Positions 61,541-64,000 of a DNA stretch of 64,000 bases are shown here, piece after piece (position 1 is the first letter of the stretch; the number at the start of each line of letters is the position of its first letter). The position numbers and the translations under genes are program-made. Source of the DNA: Candidatus Binatia bacterium (lineage in GTDB: Bacteria; Desulfobacterota; Binatia; UBA9968; JAJDTQ01); contig OX638375.1 in NCBI GenBank assembly GCA_951813575.1, forward strand, positions 2,061,042 to 2,125,041, in the 5' to 3' direction. A model generated the notes under the pieces. The model was given only the letters and a program-made list of their open reading frames with translations, searched no databases and was not told the origin of the DNA.

Positions 61541-62626
61541 CTATACCTCCGCCGCGGCCCAGAGCACGCGGATGGCGGGCAGGCCCAGGAACTTGCTGCC
61601 CCGCTTCTGCCGTCCGACACGCTCCCAGGTGTCGCCCCGGTCGGGGGTGCGGTAGATGTCGCCTTCCCCGGGCGGGCCGGCGGTGTGTCCCCGAGCCACG
61701 TCTCCGAAGGCCGCGATGATCGCGTTGTCGTCATAGGGGTCGCGGGCCAGTTGCCAGCACATGCCGGGGTGCGTCACCGGCAGGCCTGCGCCCACCTGCC
61801 GCCAGTTCTTGCCGGAGTCCTCGCTGCGGTAGATGCGACCGTCGGCGCCGGTCGGGCGGTCCCAGTACTGGGGCGAGCCGTGTCCGCCGGCCAGGAACAG
61901 CGTCGAAGGGTCTCCCGGCAGCATCACCACGTCGTGAAAGTAGTCGCTCTCCATACCTCGTTCGGCGCGTCGCCATCCGGCCTCGGGAGGGTCGCCGCGA
62001 AAGAAGCCCCTGGAGGTGGCGGCAAAAAAGGTACCCTGGTCGGCGGGCGAGCGGACGATCATGTGCACGTCCGGGTACTCGATGCCCTCGCTCACGTCCT
62101 CCCAGGTCTTGCCCCGGTCAAAGCTGCGCACGATGCCGCCGTGCTCCAGGGCGAGATAGAGAGTGTCGGTGTTGTCCGGGTCGATGTAGATATGGCGCAC
62201 GTGGCCGTGGTGCGGCGGATACGGGAACCACCAGTGGTGCTGGACCTCGGGCGGGAGCGCCCGTAGCCCGTCCAGCTCTTCCCACGAATCGCCGCCGTCC
62301 TCGCTGCGGAAGAGCATCACCGGCTCGGTGCCGGCGTACACCACCCGGTCTTCGGCCGGGTCCACGGTCACCCAGCGGATGTCGCCTTCGAGCACCCGCT
62401 GCCAGTGGCGCCCCTGGTCGCGGGTGCGGTAGAGGCCGTCCTGGGTCACCCCCGCGTAGACCACCTCGGGGGTGGTGCGGCATCCCCAGACCGAGTCCAC
62501 CACCTGGTCCGGGAAGAAGCTCTGGTACTCCCTCGACCCGCGCATGGAGGTCCAGATGTCCCCGACCCCGCGCAGGATCACCATGCCGGCCTGGGTGCCG
62601 GCGTAGAGTCTGAGAGCCTCGGCCAT
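61541..62626 (-). CDS. BNR/Asp-box beta-propeller protein
   Basis: A 361-residue predicted beta-propeller. Several Asp-box motifs are visible: TRDQGRHW near residue 68, SEDGGDSW near 108, SFDRGKTW near 169, SEDSGKNW near 269 and TPDRGDTW near 328. It has no signal peptide. Similar proteins include sialidase-like and YCF48-like propellers, but no catalytic sialidase residues are evident. It could be a binding or scaffold protein. It is followed closely by the isochorismatase-like gene upstream on the same strand. Confidence 0.82.
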   Translation of the reverse strand: MAEALRLYAGTQAGMVILRGVGDIWTSMRGSREYQSFFPDQVVDSVWGCRTTPEVVYAGVTQDGLYRTRDQGRHWQRVLEGDIRWVTVDPAEDRVVYAGTEPVMLFRSEDGGDSWEELDGLRALPPEVQHHWWFPYPPHHGHVRHIYIDPDNTDTLYLALEHGGIVRSFDRGKTWEDVSEGIEYPDVHMIVRSPADQGTFFAATSRGFFRGDPPEAGWRRAERGMESDYFHDVVMLPGDPSTLFLAGGHGSPQYWDRPTGADGRIYRSEDSGKNWRQVGAGLPVTHPGMCWQLARDPYDDNAIIAAFGDVARGHTAGPPGEGDIYRTPDRGDTWERVGRQKRGSKFLGLPAIRVLWAAAEV

Positions 62627-62654
62627 GTGCCGTCCCCTCCGGAACCGCGGCCTG

Positions 62655-63281
62655 TCAGGCCTGCTGGAGCTTCTCCACGAAGGTCGCGGAGTCCATCACC
62701 ACGCCGAAGTGCTTGTCGAAGTTCTCGAGGGTGGCCGCCTGTTCCTCGTCGGAGAAGCAGGCGTTGCTGTCCGAGAGGAAGAGCACCTTGAAGTCGCGCA
62801 TGGCGCCGTCCCGGGCGGTGCTGTCGCAACACACGTTGGTGGCCACGCCGGTGATGGCGATGGTGTCCCGTCCCAGGCGCCGCAGCACGTTCTCCAGGTT
62901 GGTGCCGTAGAACCCGCTGTAGCGGAACTTCTTGATGGTGATTTCGTCCTCCCCGGGCTTCACGCTCTCCAGGATCTCCGCGCCGGGCGCCCCCTCGATG
63001 TTGGTCCAGGGATCGTCCGTGTGGTGGGTCACGGGCTTGAGATCGGCGAACACCCCCACGTCCGCCAGGTCCTTCCGCTTGGTGGTGTAGAGGTAGATGA
63101 CCGGCACCTCCGACGAGCGGCACACCGTCAGGAGCTCCTGGATCCTGGGGATGATGTCCTCGGACGACGGCAGGTAGCGGGTCCCCCTGGGGTCCACCCA
63201 CATGTTCTGCATGTCCACCACGATCAGGGCCGTGTTGTCCTTGCCGATTCGCCAGTGGTCCGCGGGGCGTGTCTCGTCCAT
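62655..63281 (-). CDS. Isochorismatase-like cysteine hydrolase
   Basis: A 208-residue Rossmann-like hydrolase. The catalytic triad is visible as Asp in ALIVVDMQN near residue 25, Lys in ITIKKFRYSGF near 116 and Cys in GVATNVCCDSTARD near 151. Family members hydrolyse isochorismate, nicotinamide, carbamoyl groups or ureido acids; the substrate is unknown. The ATG at 63281 has GGAGG upstream; a longer frame has no support. It diverges from the TRAP receptor gene, suggesting joint control. Confidence 0.88.
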   Translation of the reverse strand: MDETRPADHWRIGKDNTALIVVDMQNMWVDPRGTRYLPSSEDIIPRIQELLTVCRSSEVPVIYLYTTKRKDLADVGVFADLKPVTHHTDDPWTNIEGAPGAEILESVKPGEDEITIKKFRYSGFYGTNLENVLRRLGRDTIAITGVATNVCCDSTARDGAMRDFKVLFLSDSNACFSDEEQAATLENFDKHFGVVMDSATFVEKLQQA

Positions 63282-63449
63282 GTTCCACCTCCTGTGGGAT
63301 CGAATCCACGGCGGGCGCCGGAACTCCCGTCTAACACAGACGAAACCGCGGTCACAAGCCGACCTCCGCGTCTTGTGCCGGTTGACAAAGCCCCGCCCTT
63401 CCACGAGAAAGGGGGTCCACTTCGGGCGCTTCAGGAACAGGAGGACTGC

Positions 63450-64000
63450 ATGACACGGATCGTAATCGGAATACTGGCGCTGATATTCGCGGCGCAGGGC
63501 GTTCACGCGCAGACCGTGAGCATCGGCACCAACCCCCAGGGTTCGCTGGCGTACGCCACCGGAGCCGGCGTGGCCAAGGTGGCCATCGAGGCGGGGGGCG
63601 TGAACATGCGCGTGGTGCCTCAGGGCGGGCCGGTGGTGACCCTGCCTCTGGCCAACAACGCCGAGCTGGACTTCACCATATCCAACGTCGCCGCCAGCTC
63701 GTTCGCCGTACTGGGCAAGGAAATGTTCAAGGGCCGGAAGCAGGAAAACATACGGCTCGTGGCCGTGCTGTTCCCGCTGTACGGCGGCTTCTACGTGCGC
63801 AACGACTCGGACATCAAGACCCTGAGCGATCTCAAGGGCAAGCGGATTCCCAGCAAGTACACCAAGCAGAAGATCGTCGGCCTCAACTCGCTGTCGGTCC
63901 TCAACACCGTGGGGCTGGGCTACAAGGACGTCGTCGGCGTACCGGTGCCCAACGGGGTGCGCGGCATGCGCGACTTCATGGAAGGGAAGAACGACGCAGC
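63450..64000 (+). CDS. TAXI-type TRAP transporter solute receptor (partial)
   Basis: The reading frame runs off the window end. A signal peptide (residues 1-20, cut after VHA) is followed by VSIGTNPQGSLAYATGAGVA, the TAXI-family start, then PQGGPVVTLPLANNAELDFT near 57 and LSDLKGKRIPSKY near 126. TRAP receptors bind carboxylates, amino acids or related solutes and deliver them to a DctQ/DctM-type permease; that permease should lie beyond 64000. CAGGAGGAC precedes the ATG at 63450. Confidence 0.87.
   Translation, partial: MTRIVIGILALIFAAQGVHAQTVSIGTNPQGSLAYATGAGVAKVAIEAGGVNMRVVPQGGPVVTLPLANNAELDFTISNVAASSFAVLGKEMFKGRKQENIRLVAVLFPLYGGFYVRNDSDIKTLSDLKGKRIPSKYTKQKIVGLNSLSVLNTVGLGYKDVVGVPVPNGVRGMRDFMEGKNDA

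Overview
The window is a GC-rich, gene-dense piece of a Gram-negative bacterial chromosome with no rRNA and one tRNA. Type IV pilus assembly genes (pilM, pilN, a pilO-pilP fusion), the housekeeping run priA-def-fmt-rsmB, many small-molecule catabolic genes with periplasmic binding proteins, and very abundant short palindromic repeats fit an uncultured deltaproteobacterial/Tectomicrobia-like or other proteobacterial lineage. The taxon cannot be fixed from the sequence alone, and no origin, phage or CRISPR array is visible.

Layout. 0.1-1.7 kb: a secreted YHS protein and a DUF4143 ATPase. 1.9-11.4 kb: a surface-polysaccharide region with three tandem paralogous GT4 glycosyltransferases, a GT25, a GT2, a TupA-like ATP-grasp protein and two methyltransferases. 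Parts of it are visibly lower in GC and look acquired. 11.7-20 kb: an orphan betaine-type binding protein, a coiled-coil membrane protein, a Cys-less Asp/Glu-racemase homologue, a TMTC-like membrane/TPR protein and a two-gene 2-oxoacid dehydrogenase E1. 20-23 kb: a creatininase-family hydrolase, a nucleotidyltransferase/ribbon-helix-helix pair and a zinc alcohol dehydrogenase. 23.15-24.28 kb: a decayed IS110-family element inserted in a palindromic repeat. 24.6-29.5 kb: a catabolic operon (cupin, second racemase homologue, ABM monooxygenase, CaiB CoA-transferase, AbrB membrane protein, alpha/beta hydrolase). 29.6-33 kb: a retropepsin-like protein and pilus genes. 33.3-38.5 kb: priA, def, fmt, rsmB. 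38.9 kb: tRNA-Pro(CGG). 39-43.4 kb: two amidohydrolases, a bicupin, a VOC protein and an antitoxin with a toxin remnant. 43.4-52.3 kb: small membrane proteins, a TPR protein, a sodium:solute symporter, prpE, and a CBS/DUF294 protein next to a membrane-anchored exonuclease. 52.9-64 kb: a flavoprotein/ferredoxin pair, a DMT exporter, a NamZ-like protein, an SDR, a PilX-like protein, an orphan molybdenum hydroxylase subunit, a BNR-repeat protein, an isochorismatase-like hydrolase and the start of a TAXI-type TRAP receptor.

The strongest cross-cutting signal is a palindromic repeat family (core CCCCGGGTCAAGCCCGGGG and variants) present at more than fifteen places. It forms several tandem arrays whose spacer is specific to each locus, supplies the stop codon and C-terminal tail of several real genes, and is the insertion target of the IS110 element. 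The non-coding left end of that element folds into two internal-loop hairpins whose loops match the target and the element's own ends, which is the architecture expected of an IS110 bridge RNA.
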